A stretch of 64,000 nt of DNA from Paenibacillus radicis (ex Xue et al. 2023) (GCF_024722015.1 NZ_JANQBD010000002.1:124001-188000), one strand, 5' to 3'; positions 51,647 through 61,684 are shown, numbered from the stretch's first letter. Numbers and translations: made by a program. Notes: generated from the sequence alone by a model not told the origin.

Positions 51647-54600
51647 TTGAGTATTAATAATTCTTATATTTGGACAAACAAGTTTTGGGATGAAGTTAAT
51701 ATACTTAATTGGGGAATTTTGAAACAAGAGTTGCAAAAGTGGTCTTCCTTTATCGAGATCAAGGGGGTGATAAACATTCCTCTCATAGTTCGAGCTACGT
51801 TCAACGCAACCGGCGCTATCACCTTTACAGGAAATACTTTGGGATTAAGCCGATCTGATACAGCAGGTGTACCCGGCGTGCAGGACAGTATCGGCGCTTT
51901 CATTACAACAAATACCGGTTCTACTTACGGTACTTATCCAAGTGGCACTACAAGTCTGTACCAGAGCAACAGCTCGGCGGCGATTTTGAGCTTGCCAACC
52001 GGTAGTACTGTGCTATACGCAGAATTAATTTGGGGCGGTACTTATGTTAACGGTACGGTCAATCTCACATCGGCGATAAATAACCCTGTTACATTTACTA
52101 CACCGGCAGTAACATCAAGCATCGTGCCTGATTCCGCAACAGCAAATCAGGTCGATCTGGGAAATGGGGCCCTCGCTTATGTTCGTTCAGCTAACGTTAC
52201 CTCACTTATACAGCAAGGCATGGCTGGTACTTATATAACAAGCGGTGTGGTTGGAACGATAGTTATCCCAGGCGATTCAACAGCAAACCATGCGGGATGG
52301 ACACTCGGTGTTATTTACCAGAACCCTTCCCTTCCCTTCCGCAATATGTCAATCCGGGCCGGAGCGGTTCTCGTTCAAGCAACATCGTCGGCGGTTAACA
52401 CAACGATTACCGGTTTTGCCACACCTGTGACAGGGGCTCTAGGTGGCAGGGCCCTTTTCAGCGCCCAGGAAGGAGATGCGAACCGAACAGGAGATCAGGC
52501 GCTATTCGGACCAACAACCACCTCTTTGGTAGCATTATCGGGGCCGAATAATTTCGCCGCCAACTTCTTTGCTTCACAAATTAACAACGACGCAGGATTG
52601 ATCAACACGACAGGCACCTTCGGTAACCGCAACCAAACCAACGGTGCTCCGGGAACCAATATTACTGGAGGAAGACAAGGTTGGGATATTACCAACGTAG
52701 ATATTTCTGCAAGGCTGGCAAATAACCAATCTTCGGCGGTTCTAAGCCTGACTACTTCCGGAGACGCCTACGTCGTTAATGGAAACGCTATACAGGTAGA
52801 TATTAATGCGCCCCAAATCAATGTTGTCAAAAGTGCCAATGTGTCCGGCGTCATCAATGGAGATTCCGTGACCTATACGGTAACAGTCAGCAACACAGGA
52901 ACGGCTAGCGCTGCAAGTGTCGTTCTGTCGGATGCTCTGCCTCCCGGCTCTTCTTTTGTAAATGGCTCTGTTAGCGTTGCAGGTGTAGTCAAGCCTACCT
53001 ATGACATTACAGCGGGAGCTCCGCTCGGCTCATTAAGCTTCGGCAGCTCGATTACCGTTACATACCGGGCTAACGTAACGTCTGTACCGAGTCCACAACA
53101 GCTTGTGAATACGGCTAATGCTGCCTTTACTTTTCAAAGCGTTGCTGGAGGATCGATTATTACCGGTGTTATTCCCTCCAATAGTGTGACGCTTCCAGTG
53201 TATTCTCCTATCCTTACGATTGCCAAAACCGCAAGCACCTCCAACGCAACGGTAGGCAATCTGGTCACCTATACCTTGCAGGTTGTGAACTCAGGCAATA
53301 TTGGAGCGTTGACGACGATCACCGATAATATCTCAGCAGGAAGCACTTTTGTGCCAAACAGCTTTAGAATCAATGGTGTCGTCGTTACTGGTGCAAACCC
53401 GTCTACCGGTGTGGTTATTGGTACTGTGGCAGCCGGGGCCACGACTACTGTAACTTTCCAGGTGCTCGTTAACACTCTCCCTTCTCCTCCCCAACTGGTC
53501 GATCAAGCTAATTCAACTTATACCTTCCAACCACCGGATGGACGTACAGTTTCAGGTTCTGCTTCTTCAAACACCTTATCCGTTCCCGTTTCGCTGCCTA
53601 ACGTTACAGTCGTCAAAAGCGTTAGTATGGCGGATGCAGCTGTCGGTGATACGATTAATTATACGTCTGTCGTATCTAATAACGGCGTAGAAGCTGTCAG
53701 CAATGTCGTATTTACAGATCCTCTTCCAGCCGGAACCGCTCTGGTCGCAGGAAGTGTTACCGTAGGTGGCACGGCAAGGCCAACCGCTGTGCCAGCAAGC
53801 GGGATATCCATAGGTACGGTTGCAGCAGGCACCTCCGTATCGATAAGCTTTCAGCTTCTGATCACTTCGCTTCCCGCACCTGCCCAGCTTGTGAACCAGT
53901 CAACCGTATCCTACAGCTCTGGTACCTTCACCGGACTATCATTATCTAACAGCACGACTACCCCGGTTTACCAGCCGATTATTGGGATCAGCAAAAGCTC
54001 CAGTCTTTCTAATGTTGTCGTTGGAGACAACGTGACGTACACATTGATAGTTCGCAATACTGGCAATATTGCCGCGCAGGTTACCTTGACCGACAATATT
54101 CCTGCAGGCTCGATTTTTATACCGAACAGCATTACCGTGAATGGCGTTATTCGAACTGGAATCTCCCCTGATACAGGTATTCCGATAGGAGCCATAACAC
54201 CAGGCAGCATAGTAACCGTAACATTCCAAACTTTGCTGAATTCACTTCCTTCTCCTCCGGTACTGACCGACCAGGGGATAGCCGGTTATACGTATCAGCT
54301 TCCGAGCGGTAGAAGCCTTTCTGGCTCTAGCAGTTCAAATACTTTGAGTCTATCTGCGTCCACACCTCAAGTATCGATAAGCAAAAGCGTCAATCTGACG
54401 GCAGCAGCCGTCAACGATGTGCTAACCTATACACTCGTTGTCAGCAACACCGGAATAGAGGCCATTACCAGTGCGGTGATATCCGATCCGATCCCGACAG
54501 GGGCTGCCTTCATTACAGGAAGTGTAATAATAAATGGAACGACAGCCGTAAACGCAAGACCCGATTCAGGTATCTCTGTGGGCACTATTAATCCGTCGGC

Positions 54601-57600
54601 AGCTATAACCGTCACCTTTCAAATCAAGGTCACATCACTTCCGAGCCCTGCTCAGCTCAACAACTTGGCCAATGTTGCCTACAAGTCTGGTTCATTTAGC
54701 GGAACCGCAGTTTCGAATACGGTAGTCACACCTGTATATCAGCCAATTGTAGCATTGAGTAAAAGTGCGAGCACCACGAACGCAACCGTAGGAGATACCT
54801 TTAATTACTTGATCCAAGTCAGCAATGCTGGAAATATCGCGGCCAATGTGACAGTAACCGATAATATTCCAATTGGAGCGACCTTTGATATTAACAGCGT
54901 GATTATAGGGGGGGTACCCACACCAGGAGTAAGCCCTATTACAGGAATTCCGGTTGGGCAGGTAGCTCCTGGGGATTCCATTGCTGTGAGCTTTTTAGTG
55001 ACGATCACTTCGCTTCCCTCCACACAACAGCTTGTGAACCAGGCTGCAGCTTCTTACAGCTTTAATCTGCCTGATGGTCGTCAACTGCCTGGCACAGCTA
55101 ATTCCAATGTGCTGACAGTTCCTGTATCCGTGCCTAACGTAAGTTTGGTTAAAAGCTCTAGTCCTGCATTCGTCGTCACTGGTGATACACTCACCTATAC
55201 AATAGTTGTAACTAATAGAGGCATCGCTAATGTCAATAACGTAAATCTAAGCGATATCCTACCCAATAATACATCATTCATATCCGGAAGCGTACTTGTG
55301 AACGGTGTTTCCCAGCCGAACGCAAATCCGTCATCCGGCATTCCAATCGGTACCTTGGCCCCAGGCGCTGCGGTTACCGTAACATTTGAGGAGAAGATAA
55401 CCATGCCGATTCCTTCACAAATTAACAACCAGTCTACGGTCAGCTTTACTTCCGGTACCTTCTCAGGCTCTTCATCATCCAATGTCACGATAACTCCGGT
55501 CATTCAGCCGCAAATTTCTTTGGTGAAGAGCTCCAGCTCGAACAATGCGACTGTTGGTGATGCGGTCATTTACACAGTCGTTGCAACCAATTCAGGTAAT
55601 TTGGACGCAGTGGTTACCCTGTTCGATACGATTCCTGCAGGAGCTGTCTTTTCCCCGAACAGTGTGAATGTTGGCGGTGTCCCCCAACCAGGTGCCTCAC
55701 CTGTAACAGGGATCAGTCTGGGTACGGTCAAAGCCGGCACGAGCGTCAGCGCCAGTTTTGAAATTGTGGTCACCACCCTGCCCTCACCACAACAGCTGAG
55801 CAATACTGCTTCGGCAACCTATACGTTTATGCCTCCTGACGGAAGGTTGTTGAATGGCTCAGCCACATCCAATACCGTAACTTTTCCCGTATCCGCCCCG
55901 AATATAGCCGTTACCAAATCAACATCTTCCACCTCCGTCGCCATCGGAGATACAGTTACTTACTCAATCACAATTACGAACAACGGTATCGAAGCCATAA
56001 GCAAAGTTCAATTTAACGATCCTACACCCGTAGGAGCTTCATTTGTTGCTGGCAGTGTTACTATTAACGGGGTATCCGTACCTACTGCTGTCCCAGCTGC
56101 TGGTATTGCTCTAGGCACCCTAGCTCCCTCTGCTTCTGTAGCGATTGTGTACAGCATTATCGTTAATTCCATTCCCAATCCAGCTGTATTGAATAATCAA
56201 GCGGCAGTCAGCTTTACATCCGGTGCTTTCTCAGGGACTACCTTTTCCAATACAGTCACCACATCCGTCTTTCAACCTATCATCGCCCTCGTGAAAAGTG
56301 CGGATACCATCAATGCAACAGTTGGTGATACCGTTAATTATACAGTCGTTGTGAATAATACCGGCAACTATCCGGCCCAAGTTACGCTTACTGATAATAT
56401 TCCAGCCGGCACCACTTTTTTGCCTAACAGCGTACTTGTCAATAATATACCGCATCCCGGAACCGATCCCTCATCCGGTATTGATGCTGGTGTGGTCGAT
56501 GCCGCTTCAAGCACGGTTGTGATGTTTTCTGTCGTCCTAACTACATTGCCTTCACCACAGCAACTAACTAACCAGGCATTGGGAGCCTACGTATTTACCC
56601 TGCCTGACGGGCGTATTCTTAATGGTTCGGCGGCATCAAACACAGTTATTATCCCTGTATCCTCTCCCAATGTAGCTGTTGTCAAAAGCACGCCATCCAC
56701 ATCCGTAGCCATCGGGGATATCGTCACCTACACAACAGTGCTTACTAATACCGGTATTGAAAGTGTCAGCAATGTCGTATTCACAGATCCTACCCCTGCA
56801 GGAACCTCGCTGGTAGCCGGCTCTGTCACCGTAAATGGTGTAACCCGTCCTAGTGCAAACCCAAGCACAGGCGTTTCCCTTGGAACCATAACGGCAGGCA
56901 CTACTGTAACCATAGTTTTCAATGTAACTGTCACTTCGCTGCCCACACCGAGCGTACTGAACAATCAATCTACGGTAAGCTTCACTTCAGGGGCCATCGC
57001 TGCCGTTACCTTCTCCAATACGGTAAGCACTCCTGTATATCAGCCGATATTGGCCGCAACCAAAAGTGCCAATACAACAGACGCTACCGTCGGGGACACT
57101 GTCGTCTATATTGTAGATATAACAAATTCGGGCAATTATGGAGCCTCTATCACATTAACCGATTCGATCCCTGCGGGTACATCATTTGTTCCCAATAGCG
57201 TCCTCATCAACGGATTTCCGGCAGCTGGGACCGATCCATCAGCAGGCATACCGCTTGGTAACGTTACTACCAATATCGAGGTCATGTTCTCGGTTATTAT
57301 TGTTTCCTTGCCCACCAATCAGCAAATTAGCAATCAGGCATCCGCCGCATATTCGTTCACGCTTCCCGATGGACGCACGTTAAATGGCTCCATAGTTTCC
57401 AATTCAGTAATGATTCCTGTATCCTCTCCAAACTTGAATGTGCTCAAAACAACACTCTCTACAGATGTCGTCGTTGGCGAATCAGTTCTTTACAGTATAG
57501 CCGTAACGAACAATGGGATTTCCAATGTTAGCAATGTTATTCTGACCGACCCTGTTCCAACAGGAACCGTATTTAATTCGGGCAGTGTAACCATAGATGG

Positions 57601-58480
57601 AAACGCACGGCCAGCAGCCAATCCATCCTCAGGCATTTCACTTGGTACAATTGCACCAGGTGCTACCGTCATAGCGACCTTCTCTATAACGGTCACTTCA
57701 CTCCCGAATCCAGCACAACTTGCCAACCGAGCTTCTGTCAGCTTTACTTCCGGAGCCTTTTCAGGAGCTTCCTTCTCCAATACGGTTATTACTCCTGTTT
57801 ATCAGCCGATTATTGCAGTCGCTAAGAGTGCCAATACAACTAATGCTACTGTTGGAGATACGATTTTGTATTCATTTAACCTGACCAACAGCGGAAATCT
57901 GGATGCACAGGTCACTTTGACAGACAACATCCCTACTGGTGCGGAATTTATTCCGAACAGCGTATTAATCAATGGAGTGCCTCAGCCAGGTGCAAATCCA
58001 GTCGGAGGTATAGCGGTGGGCACGGTGTCTCCGGGTGATTCCATTAACGTCACAGTAACTCTGCAGGTAACCGTCGACTCACTGCCTTCACCACAACAGC
58101 TTGTAAACCAGGCTTCAGCCAGTTTCACCTTCACGCCGCCCGATGGAATCCAACGTTCAGGAAGTGTTCTATCCAACCAATTGGTTATTCCTGTTTCCTC
58201 TCCAAATATATCCGTGGTTAAGAGTACCTCTGCAATAGATGCGGTGGTTGGCGATATAATCACGTATACCATTGTTGTCAGCAATAACGGTATCGAAACC
58301 GTTAATAATGTGATCCTCGTTGATCCTATTCCAGTTGGAACCAGCTTTGTGACTGGCAGCACTACCATCGACGGAACACCGCGACCAAGCGCTAACCCGA
58401 ATACAGGTATTGCTATTGGTTCTATTGCCGCAGGCGGGTTTTCTACGGTGTCCTTCCAGGTACAGGTCATTACGATATGA
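51647..58480 (+). CDS. giant DUF11-repeat protein, first part
   Basis: 2277 codons to the TGA at 58478-58480. Residues about 44-390 form a unique N-terminal domain (FTGNTLGLSRSDTAGVPG through GDAYVVNG). Then come 15 DUF11 repeats of about 128 residues, each starting like VxKSxxxxxATVGDTVTYT and ending LPxPxQLxNQ. No signal peptide, so export or spore-surface assembly would need another route. TTG 51647 (GGAAGG before) and an ATT at 51776 behind a much stronger AAGGGGGTGA are the alternatives. The 15th repeat is broken and continues in the next frame. Confidence 0.75.
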   Translation: MSINNSYIWTNKFWDEVNILNWGILKQELQKWSSFIEIKGVINIPLIVRATFNATGAITFTGNTLGLSRSDTAGVPGVQDSIGAFITTNTGSTYGTYPSGTTSLYQSNSSAAILSLPTGSTVLYAELIWGGTYVNGTVNLTSAINNPVTFTTPAVTSSIVPDSATANQVDLGNGALAYVRSANVTSLIQQGMAGTYITSGVVGTIVIPGDSTANHAGWTLGVIYQNPSLPFRNMSIRAGAVLVQATSSAVNTTITGFATPVTGALGGRALFSAQEGDANRTGDQALFGPTTTSLVALSGPNNFAANFFASQINNDAGLINTTGTFGNRNQTNGAPGTNITGGRQGWDITNVDISARLANNQSSAVLSLTTSGDAYVVNGNAIQVDINAPQINVVKSANVSGVINGDSVTYTVTVSNTGTASAASVVLSDALPPGSSFVNGSVSVAGVVKPTYDITAGAPLGSLSFGSSITVTYRANVTSVPSPQQLVNTANAAFTFQSVAGGSIITGVIPSNSVTLPVYSPILTIAKTASTSNATVGNLVTYTLQVVNSGNIGALTTITDNISAGSTFVPNSFRINGVVVTGANPSTGVVIGTVAAGATTTVTFQVLVNTLPSPPQLVDQANSTYTFQPPDGRTVSGSASSNTLSVPVSLPNVTVVKSVSMADAAVGDTINYTSVVSNNGVEAVSNVVFTDPLPAGTALVAGSVTVGGTARPTAVPASGISIGTVAAGTSVSISFQLLITSLPAPAQLVNQSTVSYSSGTFTGLSLSNSTTTPVYQPIIGISKSSSLSNVVVGDNVTYTLIVRNTGNIAAQVTLTDNIPAGSIFIPNSITVNGVIRTGISPDTGIPIGAITPGSIVTVTFQTLLNSLPSPPVLTDQGIAGYTYQLPSGRSLSGSSSSNTLSLSASTPQVSISKSVNLTAAAVNDVLTYTLVVSNTGIEAITSAVISDPIPTGAAFITGSVIINGTTAVNARPDSGISVGTINPSAAITVTFQIKVTSLPSPAQLNNLANVAYKSGSFSGTAVSNTVVTPVYQPIVALSKSASTTNATVGDTFNYLIQVSNAGNIAANVTVTDNIPIGATFDINSVIIGGVPTPGVSPITGIPVGQVAPGDSIAVSFLVTITSLPSTQQLVNQAAASYSFNLPDGRQLPGTANSNVLTVPVSVPNVSLVKSSSPAFVVTGDTLTYTIVVTNRGIANVNNVNLSDILPNNTSFISGSVLVNGVSQPNANPSSGIPIGTLAPGAAVTVTFEEKITMPIPSQINNQSTVSFTSGTFSGSSSSNVTITPVIQPQISLVKSSSSNNATVGDAVIYTVVATNSGNLDAVVTLFDTIPAGAVFSPNSVNVGGVPQPGASPVTGISLGTVKAGTSVSASFEIVVTTLPSPQQLSNTASATYTFMPPDGRLLNGSATSNTVTFPVSAPNIAVTKSTSSTSVAIGDTVTYSITITNNGIEAISKVQFNDPTPVGASFVAGSVTINGVSVPTAVPAAGIALGTLAPSASVAIVYSIIVNSIPNPAVLNNQAAVSFTSGAFSGTTFSNTVTTSVFQPIIALVKSADTINATVGDTVNYTVVVNNTGNYPAQVTLTDNIPAGTTFLPNSVLVNNIPHPGTDPSSGIDAGVVDAASSTVVMFSVVLTTLPSPQQLTNQALGAYVFTLPDGRILNGSAASNTVIIPVSSPNVAVVKSTPSTSVAIGDIVTYTTVLTNTGIESVSNVVFTDPTPAGTSLVAGSVTVNGVTRPSANPSTGVSLGTITAGTTVTIVFNVTVTSLPTPSVLNNQSTVSFTSGAIAAVTFSNTVSTPVYQPILAATKSANTTDATVGDTVVYIVDITNSGNYGASITLTDSIPAGTSFVPNSVLINGFPAAGTDPSAGIPLGNVTTNIEVMFSVIIVSLPTNQQISNQASAAYSFTLPDGRTLNGSIVSNSVMIPVSSPNLNVLKTTLSTDVVVGESVLYSIAVTNNGISNVSNVILTDPVPTGTVFNSGSVTIDGNARPAANPSSGISLGTIAPGATVIATFSITVTSLPNPAQLANRASVSFTSGAFSGASFSNTVITPVYQPIIAVAKSANTTNATVGDTILYSFNLTNSGNLDAQVTLTDNIPTGAEFIPNSVLINGVPQPGANPVGGIAVGTVSPGDSINVTVTLQVTVDSLPSPQQLVNQASASFTFTPPDGIQRSGSVLSNQLVIPVSSPNISVVKSTSAIDAVVGDIITYTIVVSNNGIETVNNVILVDPIPVGTSFVTGSTTIDGTPRPSANPNTGIAIGSIAAGGFSTVSFQVQVITI

Positions 58481-58620
58481 CGTCCAATTCACTATCCAAA
58501 CAACTACTTCTCAATCAATCCCGGGTAACTTTCAGCTCAGCTGGGATTGATAGTGTTGCATACTCCAATACGGTGAGCACACCATTAGTAGGACCTATAC
58601 TCAAGCTGGTGAAAAGTGCG
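52812..58620 (+). repeat. 768-bp higher-order repeat array (pairs of DUF11 units)
   Basis: The marker that encodes PVYQP-type endings recurs at 53963, 54731, 55496, 56264, 57032 and 57793 (spacing 768, 765, 768, 768, 761 bp), and the next at about 58566. Within each 768-bp pair one unit ends in LPDGR-x-LxGSxxSN and the other in FTSGxFSGxxxSNT. Confidence 0.8.
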
Positions 58621-60156
58621 GAACATACTCAAGTCACTCTGGGTCAGACCATTACCTACAGTCTGACCCTGCACAATACTGGCAATAAAGACGCTCTGGT
58701 TACCCTGTATGATAGGCTCCCTGAAGGAACAGCCTTTATATCCAACAGCGTACTAAGGGACGGTGTTCCTCTTCCTGGTACGCATCCGTCTGCGGGTATC
58801 CAACTGGGTATCGTTAGTGTACAAACGCTGGTTCGAATTGTATTTCAGGTTATTCTTATAGCCCTGCCAAAAGACCTTCAGCTAGTCAATCAGGGTCTAG
58901 CTGATTTCAGCTTCCAAACGGATGAGGGACGAAAGGTTACAGGATCCGTTTCTTCCAACTCCTTCATTCTTCAGGTTCAAGGCGTTAAGGTAACCGCCCA
59001 CTTAAAGGCGAATACCGAACAGACTTTTATCGGGGATACAGTAACTTATTCAATTTCTGTTATGAATCAAGGAAGCCAGACGATTCATGATGCTGTAGCT
59101 ACCTTCCGGGTATTGGAAGGAGCCGTGTTCGTACCCGGTAGTGTAATGGTTAATGAGGTTTATATGCCATCATCCAATCCCAATCTGGGTATTCCGGCAG
59201 GCTCGATAGCACGGGACACTTCCATTAACATCAGCTTCCGTGTACAAATTACACAGGTACCGGCGGATTCCCAATTTACCAATCAGGCTTTTATCCGGTA
59301 TCAGGCAGATCACTCTTATCAAGAGGTAGACAGCAACTTTGTGACAATCAACGTTATTCAACCAGCTATCTCCCTAAGTAAACAAGTGAATTGGCTACGA
59401 GCCACGCATGGTGATAAGCTATTCTACGAACTTGTTGTGACCAACGATGCCGCCATTGCCGTAGATGCTGTACTTGTGGATGTGCTGCCCAAAGGAGTTC
59501 TCTTCATATGGGACAGCATGCAGCTAAATGGACAATCATTTAATGGGGGTCGACCTGAAGAAATTCGTCTCGGAACACTCCGGGCGTATACACAAACTAC
59601 CATTTCGTTTCAGGTAAATGTCACGACATTGGTTGGAGAATTGACAACAGCTGAATTGGTTAATCAAGCGAAGGTTTATTACACTTTTCGCCTCCCTGAC
59701 GGACGGCTGGTTCAGGAAACGATTATGTCCAACACTGTATCCACAGGGCTGTTCTCGCCCATCATTCAGCTGAATGTCGATGTTCGGCCAGATGTTATTG
59801 AACCTGATGAAACGGTTGAATTTGTACTCGAATTAACCAACTCCGGGAATTGGACTGCCGATGTTATTCTGACCGATCTGGTTCCTATGGAAGCTACATT
59901 ATTAAATGTAAGCATTCAGATTCAAGGGATGCCAGCAGCTTCACTTTTTGCAGGAGGTTTGTTATACGTAGGCAATATAATACCGAAAGCAAGAATCAAC
60001 ATCACTTATTTGGCTAGAATTAGTGGATATATGGAAGTTTCAAGAATTAGAGGGCATGCAGTAGCTCAATATCGGTTTGATCTGGATGGCAGAACATACA
60101 GAAGTGAGGTACGCTCGAATAGCTATTTAATTATTGTTGAAGATCCTGATGAATAG
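58477..60156 (+). CDS. DUF11-repeat protein, continuation (second frame)
   Basis: 559 codons; ATG 58477 overlaps the first part's TGA (ATGA). Its first 35 residues (MTSNSLSKQLLLNQSRVTFSS) are the second half of the broken 15th repeat. Four more DUF11-type units follow (LKLVKSAEHTQVTLG, KVTAHLKANTEQTFIG, SLSKQVNWLRATHGDK, QLNVDVRPDVIEPDE). The last ends in EVRSNSYLIIVE. No good ribosome site precedes ATG. Either a frameshift split one gene or it is made by termination-reinitiation. Confidence 0.7.
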   Translation: MTSNSLSKQLLLNQSRVTFSSAGIDSVAYSNTVSTPLVGPILKLVKSAEHTQVTLGQTITYSLTLHNTGNKDALVTLYDRLPEGTAFISNSVLRDGVPLPGTHPSAGIQLGIVSVQTLVRIVFQVILIALPKDLQLVNQGLADFSFQTDEGRKVTGSVSSNSFILQVQGVKVTAHLKANTEQTFIGDTVTYSISVMNQGSQTIHDAVATFRVLEGAVFVPGSVMVNEVYMPSSNPNLGIPAGSIARDTSINISFRVQITQVPADSQFTNQAFIRYQADHSYQEVDSNFVTINVIQPAISLSKQVNWLRATHGDKLFYELVVTNDAAIAVDAVLVDVLPKGVLFIWDSMQLNGQSFNGGRPEEIRLGTLRAYTQTTISFQVNVTTLVGELTTAELVNQAKVYYTFRLPDGRLVQETIMSNTVSTGLFSPIIQLNVDVRPDVIEPDETVEFVLELTNSGNWTADVILTDLVPMEATLLNVSIQIQGMPAASLFAGGLLYVGNIIPKARINITYLARISGYMEVSRIRGHAVAQYRFDLDGRTYRSEVRSNSYLIIVEDPDE

Positions 60157-60248
60157 ACAATATCCCAGCAGCCAACTTGATGGATTTCGATCTTTGTTCC
60201 AAGCTGCCGTTTTCAGCTCTTAGAAATGTTTCCAACACTGGTATCAAA

Positions 60249-60297
60249 AATTGGATCAAGGTTGTGTCGTGAGCTGACAACATACCTTGATCCAATT
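60249..60297. terminator. long perfect hairpin between DUF11 and AHSA1 genes
   Basis: AATTGGATCAAGGT (60249-60262) and ACCTTGATCCAATT (60284-60297), 14 bp perfect; leftward it is followed by TTTTTGATACC. It serves the AHSA1 gene and may also stop the DUF11 transcript. Confidence 0.75.
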
Positions 60298-60356
60298 AAG
60301 TTATATGATATGTAAATATAGGTACTTTATGGGGAATTGTTTGCGATTACAAAAAA

Positions 60357-60815
60357 TTAATGCACAGCACTATCAGACCACGGATCGACACCTGGATCTT
60401 GGCCTTGAGCCATCGATTGCAGTCGAAGCATATAATGCGTCCAGCCTTGTACATGTGAGGCAACTTCTATTGCCGGCAGCTCGTAATGAGTCATCACTAA
60501 AAGTGTCCCATTATCTTTGGGGGTTAATTTGAATTCAACCGTACTGGCTCCAGGCGGTACCAACTTCGATTTCTCCCAGCCCCATGTCATGACGATTTTT
60601 TCGTTTGGAACTAGCTCCTTATATTCCCCCATCGCAATATCACTTCCGTTGACATCAATACGATATTTACCACCGATACTCGGATCGAGTAAGACTTGGC
60701 GTCCCATCCAACGAACTAATTTATCAGGGTCAATAAAAAAAGAGTACAACGTCTCAGGTCGACATTCGATAAAAATCTCTTTCTTGATCATATCATCGCT
60801 ACTAATTGGATTCAT
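60357..60815 (-). CDS. SRPBCC/AHSA1-family protein, ArsR-coupled
   Basis: 152 residues. IFIECRPETLYSFFIDPDKLVRWMG and GKYRIDVNGSDIAMGEYKELVPNEKIVMTWGW (in parts) are the AHSA1 signature. It overlaps the ArsR gene by 14 nt, an arrangement found widely for ArsR-AHSA1 pairs. Probably binds a hydrophobic compound that the regulator controls. Confidence 0.88.
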   Translation of the reverse strand: MNPISSDDMIKKEIFIECRPETLYSFFIDPDKLVRWMGRQVLLDPSIGGKYRIDVNGSDIAMGEYKELVPNEKIVMTWGWEKSKLVPPGASTVEFKLTPKDNGTLLVMTHYELPAIEVASHVQGWTHYMLRLQSMAQGQDPGVDPWSDSAVH

Positions 60816-61122
60816 GTCTTTTCCTTTCCTCCTCTTCTGCAGCTTCCTTCAAACGCAACAAGCTGTCGTCCCAGAAGCTCTCAATATACTGCATTAATTC
60901 GACAAACCCTTCCCTCCTTATGCCATAAAATCGTTTGGTGCCGGCCCGTCTGACAACAACGAGTCCCGCCTCTTCCAGAATCTTAAGATGCTGCGAAATA
61001 GCAGGTGCTGAAACGTCAAAATGTGACGCAATGGCGCTTGAGGTCAGCTCCCCTTTACGGACGAGATGTAATATATCTCTGCGCCGAGGCTCCGTTATAG
61101 CTTGAATGGCTTTATCGATCAT
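60802..61122 (-). CDS. ArsR-type regulator, probably leaderless
   Basis: 106 residues. ITEPRRRDILHLVRKGELTSSAIASHFDVSAPAISQHLKILEEAGLVVVRRAGTKRFY (in parts). The ATG lies 7 nt after a TAAATT -10; a 16-bp palindrome is in the spacer. No metal CxC. It regulates itself and the AHSA1 gene, which are co-transcribed. Confidence 0.9.
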   Translation of the reverse strand: MIDKAIQAITEPRRRDILHLVRKGELTSSAIASHFDVSAPAISQHLKILEEAGLVVVRRAGTKRFYGIRREGFVELMQYIESFWDDSLLRLKEAAEEEERKRHESN

Positions 61123-61128
61123 GCCTTT

Positions 61129-61157
61129 AATTTAGCATACACTTAATTAAGTGTCAA
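61129..61157 (-). promoter_or_regulatory. ArsR promoter with palindromic operator
   Basis: TTGACA (61157-61152), 17-nt spacer, TAAATT (61134-61129) on the minus strand. The perfect 16-bp palindrome ACACTTAATTAAGTGT (61139-61154) covers the -35 edge and most of the spacer. Confidence 0.8.
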
Positions 61158-61240
61158 CTTAACATGATGCTTGCAAACCGACCTCTTTTGATATATTCTG
61201 ACGTGGAGACAACAAACTAATCTATAAGGAGTAATGATAT

Positions 61241-61645
61241 ATGTCTACACCCGGAACCAAAGAACATCCATGGAAATTAAAGACGCCTCCTCAATCCTCC
61301 GAATTTGAGATGTATAAGGAAGAGAAAGACGGCAAAACAATCCTCGTCTGCACTGTAGGCAAAACCGTTTTGCATTATGACTACCGCTGTATTGATGATT
61401 TATATGCTAAGCTTAAAGAGCACGGTGACTGGGTAGAGCTCGGTAGCGCCGATGAACAAAAGCAGGCCAAAGAAGGGACGGTTGAAGCATGGGGACGTTC
61501 TCCCGAGAATCCCATTGGCGGCTGGTACGGCTTGAAAAAAGGTTTTCGAGGCAGATTCGGTATGTATATCCCACCATTGATGGAGGAATTGGGACTTGCG
61601 GAAGTCGAGCACAACCCAAGAAACAATCGAATGAGGGCGATTTAA
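61241..61645 (+). CDS. conserved protein of unknown function
   Basis: 134 residues, soluble. FEMYKEEKDGKTILVCTVGKTVLHYDYRCIDDLYAKLKEHGDWVELGSADEQK and NPIGGWYGLKKGFRGRFGMYIPPLMEELGLAEVEHNPR (in parts) show the regular pattern of a compact DNA/ligand-binding fold of Bacillales, perhaps the DUF6855 group. I have no firm assignment. AAGGAG 11 nt before ATG. Divergent from the ArsR gene. Confidence 0.55.
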   Translation: MSTPGTKEHPWKLKTPPQSSEFEMYKEEKDGKTILVCTVGKTVLHYDYRCIDDLYAKLKEHGDWVELGSADEQKQAKEGTVEAWGRSPENPIGGWYGLKKGFRGRFGMYIPPLMEELGLAEVEHNPRNNRMRAI

Positions 61646-61684
61646 GTAATGATATTTCCAGATTAACAGGTATTGGAAATATAA

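Noticed and set aside
53942..58492. Several minus-strand frames opposite the DUF11 gene
   Set aside because: They repeat at the same period as the DUF11 units and have no ribosome sites; shadow frames of a repetitive gene.
51647..60156. CRISPR array or tandem DNA repeat locus
   Set aside because: The periodicity is due to protein repeats of about 128 residues; no short direct repeats with unique spacers were seen.
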